From Ulota crispa (lineage: Eukaryota > Streptophyta > Bryopsida > Orthotrichales > Orthotrichaceae): a stretch of 64,000 bases of DNA. Every line of letters begins with the position of its first letter. The stretch's first letter is position 1. Below, piece by piece: positions 49,835 through 62,143 of the stretch. A program made the position numbers and the translations under genes. The notes beneath the pieces are model-generated. The model had not been told where the DNA came from and did no database searches. It saw only the letters and a program-made list of their open reading frames with translations. The stretch lies in contig OY987244.1 in NCBI GenBank assembly GCA_963920765.1, forward strand, positions 12,898,501-12,962,500, read 5' to 3'.

Positions 49835-50662
49835 TGGAGCAAGGTTTTTTTTCTTTTTTTTGATTTTATGGCCAATGGGTGTGTGGCATTTTTCGAAGAA
49901 GGTTTGTAGCTTGTTGGTTCCATCCCTGTTTTTGGTTGGAGTTGAAGGTGGCCCTATGCATGGATTTTTGCAACATCATGGTTATTAATAATGAAATTAA
50001 GGAGAAGCTAGCACAATCAACTTTTTGATGATGCTTTTGGATTTGTTGTATCATAAAATGATGGCACAAATTCTCAATATGAGAAAATATTTATGAAAGC
50101 CTAGGTTGCAATGCAATTTCCATAATTGCAATTTGGCATTTTTTGAAAAAAAATCTCCCTTTTTTTCATACAAGTTTTGAAGCTCACTTTTTAAATTTTG
50201 AGGCAATTGGGCCTTTAATTGCCCAAAACTAAAACCTTGTAAAGGAGTTAATAGGGTTGACATACCCATTTCCAAGTGGCACTCAATTTTGCACCCTAGA
50301 TTTTAGGGTTCCACACTATACTAATGAAACCAAAATGGAGCAATGAATGCTGCTTGCACAAGCACATTTTGCCACATCAATTGCTAAGCTGCTTTGGGAG
50401 GGTTGGGATTGGGAATGTCAAGTGCTGTTCTAGGAACACATCTAAGCAATTTCAAGGTTAGCATAGAGTTGTTTTTAAAAACTTATGAGTTGTAACCTTG
50501 CTCTTTAATATAAAATAGTTTACAATGTTTTTTTCCACAAAAATGACATTCCATGATAGCTTGTTGAAAGGCTAATTCTATGGATTTTTTTCCTAAATTT
50601 TCCAATACCTTCTAGTACCCTAAATCCTTAGATGCTAGAGAATGGGTATGTCTACTTTAGAA
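49835..50662. repeat. Spacer with dispersed repeat R1 copy (unoccupied E7 site)
   Basis: About 50290-50600 matches R1 at 13380-13882 plus 14811-14880. At about 50508-50511 it carries the single TTAA that corresponds to the E7 insertion point. The left part (49835-50290) shows no gene. Confidence 0.6.
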
Positions 50663-50991
50663 GGGAAAATTTCATGTGTACCCTTGATGTTTGCAATATT
50701 TACATAGATACCTTTGCTGTTTAAAAATTGCACAAATATCCTTGGACCAAAATTTTGAGGAGTTTGTTTTGTTATGCATGTCACTTCTCAAATTCCTTTT
50801 TGCACACATTGCTTCTTTTTTGTTTCACCACATTCCCTTCTTCAACATTGGTTGCAAAAAAAGTACGAGCACAACAAATAAACACCTAAAAATTATGGTC
50901 CAAGGATATTTGTGTAATTTCTGAAAAAGCCAGGGTATCTGTGCAAACATGCAAATATTGCAAACTTCAGAGGTATCCATGAAATTTTCCC
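50663..50991. mobile_element. Mutator-like fold-back MITE M4
   Basis: Ends GGGAAAATTTCATGTGTACC and, inverted, GGGAAAATTTCATGGATACC; 329 bp, interior like M1-M3 (TTCAACATTGG, AAGTACGAGCACAAC). No clear flanking duplication. Confidence 0.78.
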
Positions 50992-51867
50992 AGAAACACT
51001 TCTTTTTAAATCATAAAATTGTATAACATATTTGATGTTCGTGTTTCTTGGTTGTCGGAAGAGCATTTTTAGTGACAAAGCTACAGAGGAAGAAGATTTG
51101 AGAAAAGCTTTCACTTTAAAATAGAGGTGTTCATTTGGATACTTCTTTGACGTTTTTTTTCTAATGGATGTTGATTTTGACATTTTCATGTTGAAACTAG
51201 GATGTAGGAAGATCTACAACATTTTGGAAACATTTTTTATACTAGCTATCCAAGAATGATGTCAAACTATTTTTGACACCAGAATGTGTGTCAAAACAAG
51301 TGCAAAAATAGTATAAAAATAATGTAAAAATAATATCAAAAAGAGGATTAATATAATCATCAAATAAGGGGTCAAATAGCTTTAAAAGAAAATTATAAGT
51401 GTTAAATAGTGTCATAAACCAAGCACAAAAGAATGTAAAAAATTTTCAAAAATAAATAAATTACAAAGTGCTTAGATCTTTCCATGTCTTGAAAGATATA
51501 TTAAATGCAAAAAATTACTGGTATTTGCCACCCTCTACAAGCACAAATAGTCTAGATGCTTGCAAGACATCCACTTTGGAGTTTCATGACTACCTTTACA
51601 AAGGTCCAAAGGATATATACAAGTTACTAGTTATTGTTCTTTTTATTTTTGAAGAAATAAGAATGAATTTTTTCTGTTAGCCAAAACCCATGATAAAAGG
51701 AAAGGAAAGCATAGTAGGAAAGAAGATATGGAGATTCCACCTCACATACACGTGCAAAAACAACATATTACATACGATAATACAATGTGGCTTGAAGTTT
51801 GTAAGAACTCCATGGCATTAACCACAAGGAAGAATGTTCAATCACATTGTAGTGCGCGCGCGTGTAT

Positions 51868-51935
<68 letters not shown>

Positions 51936-52056
51936 CAAATAGATTACAAATAGGGGTACAATGTTAGCCTAACTTCCAAAAAATTTAGAGGTCTGTCTAA
52001 AAATTGTCATCCCTTTTATTAAAATTTCTTTGTTTAGGCTTGATTTGGAGATGTCA
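50992..52056. other. AT-rich spacer with a (TA)n microsatellite
   Basis: A TA-dinucleotide run spans about 51866-51933, preceded by CGCGCGCGTG at 51854. A set of GTCAAA/ATAATATCAAAAA words lies at 51250-51440. No gene recognised. Confidence 0.5.
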
Positions 52057-52971
52057 TTAACCCCTAAATGCCCAAGGCACAAGATTTTGATGTCCAAAAA
52101 ATTTCATAAAACTTTGAAACCCTATTGAACTTATAGATTTTATTGTTTTGAGGTTTTTTTTTGGAAAAGTTGCGCGTTGAAGTTAGCTTCAGTGTTCAAA
52201 TTCAACTTCCTCCATATCTTATTCCATTTGTTTTTGGTGGAAGGTTAACTACAAGAATACATTTTTTGTTGTGAATAGTGTCATGAATAGTATTGTGAAT
52301 AATGTCACTGAGCCTATGAGAAGTTGCCACATTGAAAAGACGGGCATCAAGTTGAGCAAAAGGTGAAGATATTCCTTGGGCACTCCCTTGGGCAATAAGG
52401 GTCTTTTTATTGACATTTTGGACATCTAACAAAATCTAAAAGTGCTTTTGGACCAATTTCACTTGGAATGTCTTTATTATAGAAATTAGAATCCTTTCAC
52501 CATTGAGTTTTCTTTCATTCATAATGATTTTTGGTCAATAATTGGAGTTGAATTTTTGTTTGTATTAGATGCATTTTGATAGTTGCATTGTAGGCTCATT
52601 TGTGAAATTGTGGTCTTGGATTTGGAAGAGGGGCCATTGGTTTTGAAGTAACAACAATAAATACTAAAGCATCTTAAGTGGTTGACTCCCAATTTTGTAT
52701 CCAAAAGTTGCCAATTTACATTAGAAGTTTTAGGCAGCTAAAAAAAAAGCAAAAAATTCCATACTCATCATCATTCAATCACAAATATCTTAAAATCCAC
52801 ACGGCCATTTTTTATTCTTTTTGGGTAGTGCCATCTAGAAACCTTGAAGTTCAAGATTCATTGGTTACAATTTTGTTTTGATGTTTAATAATGATCTTAC
52901 AAGGACAATTCAAAAACTTCAAAACTACCTTCCAAAAACAAGAAAAACACCCTTGGGCATTTAGGGGTTAA
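52057..52971. mobile_element. TTAA element E15 (CCCCTAAATGCCCAAGG subfamily)
   Basis: TTAA at 52057-52060 and 52968-52971; both ends read CCCCTAAATGCCCAAGG inward, a perfect 17-bp inverted repeat. 915 bp, interior distinct from the A/B elements. No coding capacity seen. Confidence 0.88.
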
Positions 52972-53081
52972 GTTTTTTGGAAGTTAACTAACATTTGATG
53001 TGATACATCAAAATCAACCAATGTCCAAACCAAAAAAATTACAAAAAGTTACATATTAAAATGAAATTGCACCCCTATTTG

Positions 53082-53123
<42 letters not shown>

Positions 53124-53887
53124 AAGTTTATGCGCCCGTCATACCAACAAGATTATGCTCCCACCTCCTCATCCCATTCCCCCATAAGTGATTTTACTTT
53201 ATTCCATTTATAACTTTAGTTGAACTTGTACTCTACTTTATTTTTAAGTGGAACTAAAGATGGGCTTTGCGGAATCGTCCTCCTCATCTACGGAACTGTT
53301 GAATTTGACCACCATCGCACGATATTCTATTATAATGTAGATATATATGTATGTATGTATATGTGAACTCCTTAGGCAAAGGAGGTACCTGAATAACAAG
53401 TGGATTTAAAAAAAAAGATAAACAACTTTACACGTCATTTTTTGCAATGGAATTTTTTCATTATTAAGACAGCTTCAAAAAAAATTGTAATAAAAATCCA
53501 ATTGTTGAAAATTATTAGCTAAGTTTCACAACTTCCTAGTGATGTGCAATATCAAGTCTTATCTCTTACCACCCACACATGTATATACATAAATATATAC
53601 ATGTATATATATTCACACACAAATGTATGTTACTCTAATTTCCATGATTACTCACAACTGTAGGTTTCTCATCGTGTAACTTACAGCATAAACAATGACT
53701 AAACTTCTCAAAATGAGGTCTCTACAAGGAAAGCACAATACTTGAATCCAAAACAGTTCCACAATAGTATGTCTAGAGTCTTTATTTTCTTGGATACAAA
53801 TTAGTATAAACTTAAAACAGAATCAGAAAGATTCTATGAACATCAGGCCATTCTCTCTCAATAAAAGAATACAATTGCCGATCCTTT
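52972..53887. other. Spacer with microsatellites
   Basis: A (CT)n run lies at about 53086-53121, and TATG/TATA-rich stretches at about 53340-53365 and 53580-53630. No gene. Confidence 0.5.
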
Positions 53888-54180
53888 TATTACGTGGGTA
53901 AAAAAACCACATGTTGTGTAAACAACTGCATGGGTAAAAAAAAAACGTAGAAAACTGCGTTGGTAAATACACTTGCGAGGGTGAAAAACGGCATGGGTAA
54001 AATGAAGAGTTAAAGAATTCCATAGTGAAAAAAATGTAAAAAATTGTGTGGGTAACTTTTGTGTGGGTAAAAAATTGGATGGTTAAAAAACAATCCTTCT
54101 CCAGATAGCGTGGATAAAAATGACAAACATTTTCCTGCGTGGGTAAAAAAATGGCTCTTTTCTAGATTGCATGGATAAAA
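53888..54180. repeat. Irregularly spaced GTGGGTAAAAAA motif array
   Basis: About eleven copies of a TGCGTGGGTAAAAAA-like word, all on the same strand, spaced 15-45 bp apart. The spacers show only weak similarity. It could be a decayed minisatellite. Confidence 0.6.
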
Positions 54181-54623
54181 CAAAATAAAAGTTAATGCAT
54201 GGAAAACTTTTTGCGTAATTGGACCTAAAATTTTTCACTTCCAGTCAGATCAATGGGTGCCTCTACTAGTGTAAGTTAAAAGACTTGCAAAGTGACATAG
54301 AATCCAAATATAATTTGTTTGAAAACTGAGAATTAAGAGCTTCCAAATTCTATAGTTTGAAATAACTCAAGTTTCTTGTGTACAAGTTTCAAGGTGCCAA
54401 GCTGCTTGGTAATCTCTGATTGGATAGGGAACAAGCCAAAGCATAATAATTGCATGGTTTCCCTGGATTTTTTCTGTAAACTAATATTTCTTTTGAAGTG
54501 ATCCTATTGTGCTGTAGAAACGGTTGCTGTTTTCAATAATTTTATATTTTGTTTTTACGGAATCTTTAAAACTGTATTATTTTGGGTAATATTGTAAGAG
54601 TTATGTCCTTAAGTCGAATCATA
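54181..54623. other. Spacer
   Basis: Nothing recognised. Confidence 0.3.
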
Positions 54624-55055
54624 TACTCCCTCTGTCCCTCTAAAAACATCCAAAAAGTTTCCATGCAAAGGATTAATTGTGTTTTTAGTCTTTGTATTAG
54701 TGACACATGCACTCTAGAATCAATATACCATCTATCAAATGTATGTAAACTTTAGAGTTTTGATGTTGCTCTCTGGGCACCCAAATTCCATGCAAAAAGT
54801 ATCACATTTGTGCATGTTGTTGAGTCCTCATTATTGATGATTTAAAGATGAGTAGTAACAATGGTATTTCATATGGGCAAGGCCAAGCTTGCAAGGAGAG
54901 GAATGCTCTCTAATTGCTTAATTTACCCCTATGAGATCATTGAACATGACAAACACTTTTTCAACATTTGAAATCAGTAAAAGGAGTAAAAGGGAGCTTA
55001 TTAGTGGTACTAGAAATGTGTCTGATTTGGAGCTTTTTAGACGGACAAAGGAAGT
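54624..55055. mobile_element. Stowaway-like MITE S3
   Basis: TA then CTCCCTCTGTCCCTCTAAAA at the left; the right end (TTTTTAGACGGACAAAGGAAG) is decayed. Same orientation and interior as S1. Confidence 0.75.
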
Positions 55056-56759
55056 GCTATTAAATTTCCTTAAAAAAAAGTTGATGAATCGGAAACAAGT
55101 TATTTTTCATTCACCAAAATTGAAATTGATGAGTGTTTGAGACACTGAATGAAAATCACAAGTTTCTGAAAGAAATGGAATTTAAAAATAGAAACCGAAA
55201 CATTGCATCCTATGTAAATCCACATAGAACATAATCAATTTGTCAGTTTAGAAAACATGACCAATTCACTCTCACAAATACATAACTCAAAAATCTCAAA
55301 ATTGATTGTGTTCTCCAAATTAACAAATTTTGTGATGTAAGGTAGGTAGCTCAAATTGCATCCCCTCTCATGAAAATGAAAAGAGCCCCATACATAGCTT
55401 AGGAATGGACATGGGGTGGTTCTTGAATGGACATGGGGTGGTTCTTGAATGGACCCTCTTGTTCATTAAAAAAAAGGTGTACTCTATTGCAAGAGCCAAT
55501 CACACTCCTTGATTTCACCTCATATCTTTATAAGTTGTAGGGAATAGTTTATGAGAGATTTAGATAACTTTGAAAATTCATCAACAATTCAGCAATGCTT
55601 TTAAAAATATGAAAAAAACTGTGTTACATTTGGCATCCATTCCCCTTTATCTCAAAATTAGACAAAAAAATCTTCTTGTCCAAAAAGCCCATGAGAAAGT
55701 AAATCAGCTCTTAAAGTGTTGCTTTTTGAGCTACCTACCTTAATCTAATAATTGTACAAAACATGGTGAGACCAACATTTTATCAGTTCTTCAATCTAGA
55801 ATAAACAAGTTTGCAAATCTTAATTCATGTTTTTCTTGAGAGTATTCATTTTCTTTCAAAGTATCAAGTTGTGTTAAGAATTACGAATTCGAAATTAGAG
55901 TGTAGTGATGGCTCTCACACAAAGTTGGGATCCATGGCCTATAGACCGTATCCATGCAATCTATTTTAGTGTTATATTCACCAATATTAGTTGATAAAAC
56001 TTGAAACCAAACATGATCAAGTTCATTTACTTCTAGTTTTTGGATTCAGTGAATTCAAGTAATTCGTCAAGAATACCTTGTAGGTAGCAGCAACTGGTAG
56101 CGATGAGTCGATGGTAAAAAGCATCACGAGTCCTCGGATGATATAAAACTCTAATAATGCCGACCTTCGTCACCACCAGTCCACCACCATCTTGCAACAC
56201 CTTCTGCCTTCTGGAGTCCAGGGAAAAATTTCTTTGCGAAAATTCGCCTAAATCTTACCTCAAATATTGACTGGTGATTACAACACTAACAGATTTTGGT
56301 GAAAAAATGCATGATACTGCCAAATTCTTCCTCAGCTAAGCACTAGTTTTGTCAAAATTTGGATGAAATTTACTAAAAGAAGTAGACTTTATGGATGAAC
56401 ATGCACATGTAATAAATTCTGTCCAGTTCTATCCAAATTATCCTTACCTGCTCAAATCTTGGGGTGCGTGTTGCTCTAGTCTCTACCATCAAAAATACAA
56501 AAAATAAACCCTGCTGGAGTCCCATATTTCTGGAAAGCACCTTTCCAAAGCTTCCGTTGACATGTCACTTGCTTTGCCAGCATCACCTAGCACGTTGGCT
56601 GCATCCTCCTCTACATGTAGCTCCCACAAGGCCACAACTCCCCATGAGAGCTGACAGCCAGACGTATGTTTACTTTTGCGAACCGATGCACAGAATGTTC
56701 ATCTGTTGCATGGAAGCATCCGTTGTACGGCATTTGACAGATCGGCGAGCATAAAAGCA
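55056..56759. other. Spacer with repeat V fragment
   Basis: A perfect short tandem (GGACATGGGGTGGTTCTTGA twice) lies at about 55408-55449. About 56225-56480 is a relative of repeat V at 15110-15370. The ORF at 56464-56754 has no recognised motif. Confidence 0.4.
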
Positions 56760-57066
56760 AGGATCTACACTGAATATTGCATTTAGGTTGCCTTCACAAT
56801 TAGGTTGCCTTATCTTGGTAAGTTACCTCATGACTCATCACTTGGTCACTTGGAGACGCATGCAACACACTACATATTTAAATTTCCCATGGTTAATGAT
56901 TTGGAAGCCACTAATTTGTCTTTTTGTAGCTTCATTGTTGTCTAAAAATGGTTTATTACAGTAATTTTTGATGAAAAACACTGTAGCAGCAATAAGTATT
57001 TATATAGTGCGAAATGTCGAGAAATTAGTGTGGGGCAACCTAAACGCAATATTCAGTGTAGATCCC
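56760..57066. mobile_element. Unassigned MITE with 32-bp terminal inverted repeats
   Basis: Left end GGATCTACACTGAATATTGC continuing ATTTAGGTTGCC; the right end is its inverse with one or two mismatches (GGCAACCTAAACGCAATATT). 307 bp. No duplication of the flanks could be defined, so the superfamily is open. Confidence 0.75.
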
Positions 57067-57484
57067 CGACCCCCAGATCCAGTTTCCAGGACCTGCATTC
57101 TTAGAAAATTGGAACGTACTGTAAGCTACTGTTCGTCCATGGCGACAAGCATGAATCTGACTCATCTGAGGACTGTGAGTAGTATCTTCAGATCTTCAAT
57201 ATTGCATGGGGAGCTTTACGTGAGCCTCCAGCACAGTCACTCAGATCCACCATGCGGATCCCGACTCCAAACAACCGAATCAATACTTTTCAGGAAATGA
57301 AACCATAAAAGAGTGCAATCCGGGAGGCAAGCTCCTGCAGTCTGGGAGCTGGCAAGCATCTGCCGCAAGACAGCTTTTACCCGGATCCCAAAATAAGCAT
57401 GCGCGCCAAATTAATACCTTAATTAAGCAATTCTGAGAGGGCGACTAACCCAGAGATCTATGAGCAACAATCGACATATCCAAC
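57067..57484. other. Distal promoter region of the phosphate transporter gene
   Basis: No gene recognised; an open frame ending at 57300 overlaps the preceding MITE and is not supported. Confidence 0.4.
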
Positions 57485-57492
57485 GGATATCC
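57485..57492. promoter_or_regulatory. P1BS-like phosphate-starvation element
   Basis: GGATATCC fits the consensus GNATATNC bound by PHR1-type MYB-CC factors. It lies 482 bp upstream of the PHT1 start codon. One 8-bp degenerate match can occur by chance, but the downstream gene is the expected target type. Confidence 0.5.
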
Positions 57493-57887
57493 TTCTCTGC
57501 TCCCTGTTTACAGCACGCTGGAGGTCCTATCTTAGTATCATATTATCAATGCTCTCTCTAATACGGGCAGCATCAGTTCAATCCGACATCCCCGGCGCTC
57601 AGTCGTTCTACCAGCTCCGCAGTGCATGACTGAACCCCATGTCTACATAAGCACCACTCCACCAAATGATTAGCTACACTTCGGATCAGAAACATTCTGA
57701 TACAACCTTTGCTGCATCGATGCAGCAAACTTTTGTAGATTTCCCCGTCTCATTTCAGGAATTCTTCACATTTACCCTGTGAGTTGTTTAACATTTCTGT
57801 CTGTGATTTTTCCTTGTCTCACATTCCCTGTTAATACAAAGGGAATTCATACGCAAATCCCTACAGAAAATTTACGAGAGGTTGCTG

Positions 57888-57898
57888 TTATATATATC
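57888..57898 (+). promoter_or_regulatory. Probable TATA box of the PHT1 gene
   Basis: GTTATATATAT lies about 80 bp before the ATG at 57974, leaving room for a short leader. Assigned by position and composition only. Confidence 0.45.
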
Positions 57899-57973
57899 AG
57901 CACATGGTCTGTTGACCTTCCAAACTCTGCAGATCGGAGCATCGGTGTCTAAATTAGGTTGTTACTAGTTACT

Positions 57974-60127
57974 ATGTCAGGGGCAGGGGAGATTCTGAGC
58001 TCGCTCGACAAGGCGAAGACGCAATGGTACCACTTCAAGACGATCGTCATTGCAGGAATGGGCTTCTTCACGGACGCATACGACCTGTTCTGCATCTCCA
58101 CCGTCACGAGGTTACTAGGCAGGTTGTACTATTACGATCCTTTAGAGGGCAAGCCTGGAGTACTGCCGCCGAACGTTGCCGCGGCCGTGAACGGGGTAGC
58201 GCTTTGCGGCACTCTGGTCGGGCAGCTCTACTTCGGCTGGCTGGGTGACAAGCTCGGTCGCAAGCGGGTGTATGGATGGACGCTCCTCATGATGGTCATA
58301 ACATCCCTCGCATCAGCGATGTCGTTCGGGCACTCCGCCAAAGCAGTCATGTCGACGCTGTGTTTCTTCCGGTTCTGGTTGGGGGTGGGGATCGGCGGAG
58401 ACTACCCGCTTTCTGCAACAATCATGTCGGAGTACTCGAATCAGAAGACTCGTGGCGCCTTTATTGCGGCTGTGTTTGCCATGCAGGGGATGGGGATCCT
58501 CGGCGGCGCCACCATGTCGATTGTCATCTCGTCCATCTTTCGAAACGCCCTGCACAACCCGCCTTTTAACGTCAATCAGGTTGCGTCTACTCCACCACAA
58601 GCAGATTACGTCTGGAGGATTGTGCTGGCGGTTGGCGCCATTCCTGCTGCTTTGACGTTCTACTACCGGATGAAGATGCCGGAGACGGCACGGTACACGG
58701 CTCTGGTGGCGAAGAATAACAAGCAGGCGGCTATGGACATGGGCCGCGTTCTTCATGTCGACTTCACCGGTGTCGTGGATGGCTCCACTGCCGTTCCCGG
58801 AGGTGGTAACCACCAATACCCCCCTCATCACCTCATTAAACGTCTATGCACTTCAGTTGCTTGAGTGAATCCTCATACAGTCCCTTGTCCTCATTTTCTG
58901 AGTTCTAGCTAAGAGTAGGAGGCTCATAAACCGCTCAGGCTCTAAAACTGTCCACCTTCCAATTTGTACATAGGTTTCTAACAATGCACAAGAAGTGTAC
59001 ATTTGAGGAGGTGAACGGTTTTAGAGACCTTTCCGCTTAAAAATTTTATAACTAATTCCATAAAATTCCAAAAAACATGAAACAACTTGGGTTAGATGCC
59101 GATTCCTCTTGTCTTTCAAGGAAAATTTAAGGAAAATTTACTGAAAAATATTTCAAATAGTTTTACCTCCCCAAATTTCAGTTTCAGCCCTTAGATGGTC
59201 GGTTTATGAGCCTCCTATGATACCTTATGGAAGGTCTTACTTGTCAGAGATTTCAGAATTCTGATTTGAACGACCGTTGACTCTTGTGCTGTGTTGTGTG
59301 AAGTTGCAGGGCCGGACTACGGACTTCTGTCCAAGCAGTTCCTGAAACAGCACGGAGTACAACTACTAGGCTGCACATCCACGTGGTTTCTACTGGACAT
59401 TGCATTCTACAGCCAGAATCTCTTCCAGAAGGACATCTTCTCGGCGATCGGCTGGCTTCCGGCAGCGAAGACCATGAGTGCGTTGGAGGAGGTGTACCGA
59501 ATCTCACGAGCACAGGCGATGGTGGCGCTCGTGTCCACCGTGCCAGGGTACTGGGTGACAGTAGCACTCGTGGACGTGATCGGGCGCTGGCTGATACAAA
59601 TGATCGGCTTCTTCTTCATGACGCTCTTCATGTTCGTGCTGACGTTCCAGTACTACGCATTACGAGGAAAACCCTGCGAGAACAACCCGGCGTCATTCTG
59701 CGGTGGCAACCACACAGCATTCTTAACGTTGTACGCTCTCACGTTCTTCTTCGCCAATTTCGGTCCTAATGTCACCACGTTCATCATCCCTGCTGAGCTT
59801 TTCCCTGCCAGGCTGAGGTCCACGTGTCATGGAATCTCAGCCGCAGCAGGGAAGGCTGGCGCCATCGTTGGTGCATTCGGATTCCTATACGCAGCGCAGA
59901 GTCAGAATAAAGGGCAGCAGGATAAAGGCTACCCCACTGGTATTGGACTGAAGAACTCCTTCCTGTTGCTGTCTTGTATTAACGCCGCGGGGTTCTTCTG
60001 CACGCTCATGGTTCCCGAAACCAATGGCCGGTCGCTGGAAGATCTCTCTGGGGAGAACAACAACGAGCAACAACGAGCGCCTTCCAACTCTGCTTATATG
60101 GACAAGGCCACCCCCTCTCACTACTGA
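57974..60127 (+). CDS. PHT1: PHT1-family inorganic phosphate/H+ symporter, 2 exons, 549 aa
   Basis: Major facilitator superfamily transporter of the plasma membrane taking up orthophosphate with protons. Exons 57974-58805 and 59310-60127. The donor (GTAACC) could shift by three bases. The frame is open upstream of MSGAGEIL but has no earlier ATG. Landmarks: [20 protein letters not shown] (TM1), [12 protein letters not shown], the PHT1 signature [13 protein letters not shown] at residues 141-153, [54 protein letters not shown] before the central loop, [20 protein letters not shown] (TM7), [20 protein letters not shown] and [16 protein letters not shown] near the end. Twelve membrane spans are expected. 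Length is slightly above the usual 520-540. One intron in the central loop region carries MITE F. Tail-to-tail with the next gene. Confidence 0.97.
58915..59217. mobile_element. Mariner-like MITE F, full copy in the PHT1 intron
   Basis: TA duplicated at 58915-58916 and 59216-59217; ends GGAGGCTCATAAACCG, perfect inverted repeat of 16 bp. A nested hairpin (CTAAAACTGTCCACC and inverse, 58941-59030) lies near the left. 299 bp between the TAs. Related truncated copy at 31519-31905. Confidence 0.85.
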
Positions 60128-60586
60128 CACTTCACTAGATTATATTAGATTAGATTAGATTCACCCCCATTCTTTGGCCACGTTCCTGAAACGTGTCCCT
60201 TTTTTGAGCAATAGTATTTCACTTCTTTCAAATTCCTGAGCAGGTCATGCTTCAACGTTTGCTAACCATAGCCTAGAATTTCTTTGTACAGACACTGACT
60301 TGAATCAAATTCATTACAGCCTACAGTATAATCCTGTGAATGTCTCCTACCGTATTGTGTTGCAACCAGTGCTGATGATCGATGTTGTCCAGTGATAGGT
60401 TGTGGCAGATCTGGGCACTCACTCGGCCACAGCCACACCAGCATAAGTTACTGCGCATTTGATCTGTAGCAAATGCAAAACAAATTCGTGAATATTTAGA
60501 CCGTTGTTTTGATGTAATCTGAGTCTCTTGATCTAAAAATTGAACTGACTTGGCTTCACTCGAGGTACAGGTAGACATAGTGATTA
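60128..60586. other. Intergenic, between convergent genes
   Basis: A short TTAGA repeat (ATTAGATTAGATTAGATT) lies just after the PHT1 stop. The rest should hold the two 3' UTRs. No other gene. Confidence 0.4.
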
Positions 60587-62143
60587 TTACCATTTGCCCC
60601 TGCGCCTTTTTTTATTCAACAGCAGCTTTTCTCGGTCATGTTTCCGCTTTAAGAATGTATCATAGGCCGCCTTGTTTGCCTTCTCTTTGGCCTTCTCCTT
60701 GGCCTCCAAGCGTGACGCGAGCCGGTCCAGCTTCTCTTTCGCCCTTCGGACTTTGTCTCGTCGTCTCGAATTCTGCAGCTTCAAGCGTTGCTTGTGCATC
60801 CTCACCTTGATTTCCATAGTTCGGAGCCGCTTTCGCTCGTTCTCCTTCACCCGTTGCTCCTGCTGTTTCACCTTTTTCACTTCCCGTTGCTTCCTCAGCT
60901 TGGCCATCCGTTTGTCATATTTATTGCTCTCCTTATCTTTTCGACTGCACACCATATCAATTTACCAACGCATCACAACAGAAAACAGTGAAATCTCTTG
61001 AATCAAGCAGAATCTGGGCCAGTCTCAAGATTAATAACATTGTTACTGCGCGATTCTATCCAAGTAAAGGCATTATAGAAACTTGTCTGGAGTGTCTCGT
61101 TACATTTTGCATGCTTAAAGAGCTGCAGGAATTCCACCACTGGTGTTTCGGGTGACATTTATCAGACATTCTTTCACTCACATTGAACGACTTTAATCTT
61201 TCAAAGGACAATGAAAAAAGGATTGAACACCTTCAACCTTTCAAGGAACAATAGAAAAAAGATAAAATTGTAAATCTGACCGGCACATTCAAAGTTAAAC
61301 ACTAGATGTTTCTCAAAGTTTATAATTTGAAACGCATTCAAGTTCAGCTACAATAATGTCCTTCTATGATCTACTTTTGACTTCATTTTGAATCACGCAA
61401 AGAATGATAAAACTGTAATATTTATGGCCCTTTTGAACGCGTCATTGGAAAATCTAAATACACACTAAATTCATACTCTCTCTATCTAAGAACTTATGGT
61501 ATGAATTTAGTAGATATACCAAGTTACCAACTGATGTTTATTATTATTATCTCCAGTTTTGCCATTAATCTCGTACAATCTGTACATCATTACGAATTTT
61601 GAATAAAAGTTCTGAAAGTAACGATGCAGATAATATCCTCGCGTATTTGATTACAAAGAAACGAAGATAAACCTAAGCTGCAAGTTATTATAAAAGAAAT
61701 GCATCAAAGATTTGAGATTTTGTGTTTTAGTACAGATAACCAATAGAGTTTGACTGGACGTGGACATAATCTTGTCTTAATGGTTAAACTGAAACAGAGG
61801 TCACCACAAGTAGTTGAAAACGATGTCAGTCAGGGCGGTCAAACTTTGTAGTGTCAAATGGTGCAATTTTTGTCAATTCATTACATGGGCTAAGGCCACT
61901 CCATATTATGCTTGTAAAGCAGCTGAATCACTGGCTTCCTCGCTCGTGCACAGGTGCCTTAATCTTAAATTGGTAAGTTTTTTGCGCATGATGACGCCGT
62001 GGTTTTGATAAATTTATGCAGAAAGATTGGGTGGTTCCCAAAATGAGTCACATTGTTTGAGCTCGGAGCAGTCTGGCTTTCAATTCGGGTCCCAGTTGCC
62101 GGCGTCTCATCTTGGCTCGTCTCCTTTTCTTCGCCGGTGCCAT
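60587..62143 (-). CDS. Small highly basic coiled-coil protein, 2 exons, 149 aa
   Basis: Exon 1 62143-62052 (MAPAKKRRRAKMRRRQLGPE..) and exon 2 60944-60587. The ACAAT|GTGACT donor and TGTGCAG|TCGA acceptor keep frame, giving ..RLLRAQTIRKDKESNKYDKR. Roughly 40% of residues are Lys or Arg, in long amphipathic heptad-like stretches (KVKQQEQRVKENERKRL, AKEKLDRLASRLEAKEKAKE), ending NKKRRRGKW. That suggests a nuclear or nucleolar RNA- or DNA-associated protein, but I do not recognise the family. The donor is not strong and the intron is about 1.1 kb. Alternatively exon 2 could start at an ATG at 60955 and exon 1 belong elsewhere. The matching phase and equally basic character of both exons favour the joined model. 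Confidence 0.6.

Noticed and set aside
51728-51967. 79-codon ORF at 51.8 kb
   Set aside because: Its second half is a translated (TA)n microsatellite.
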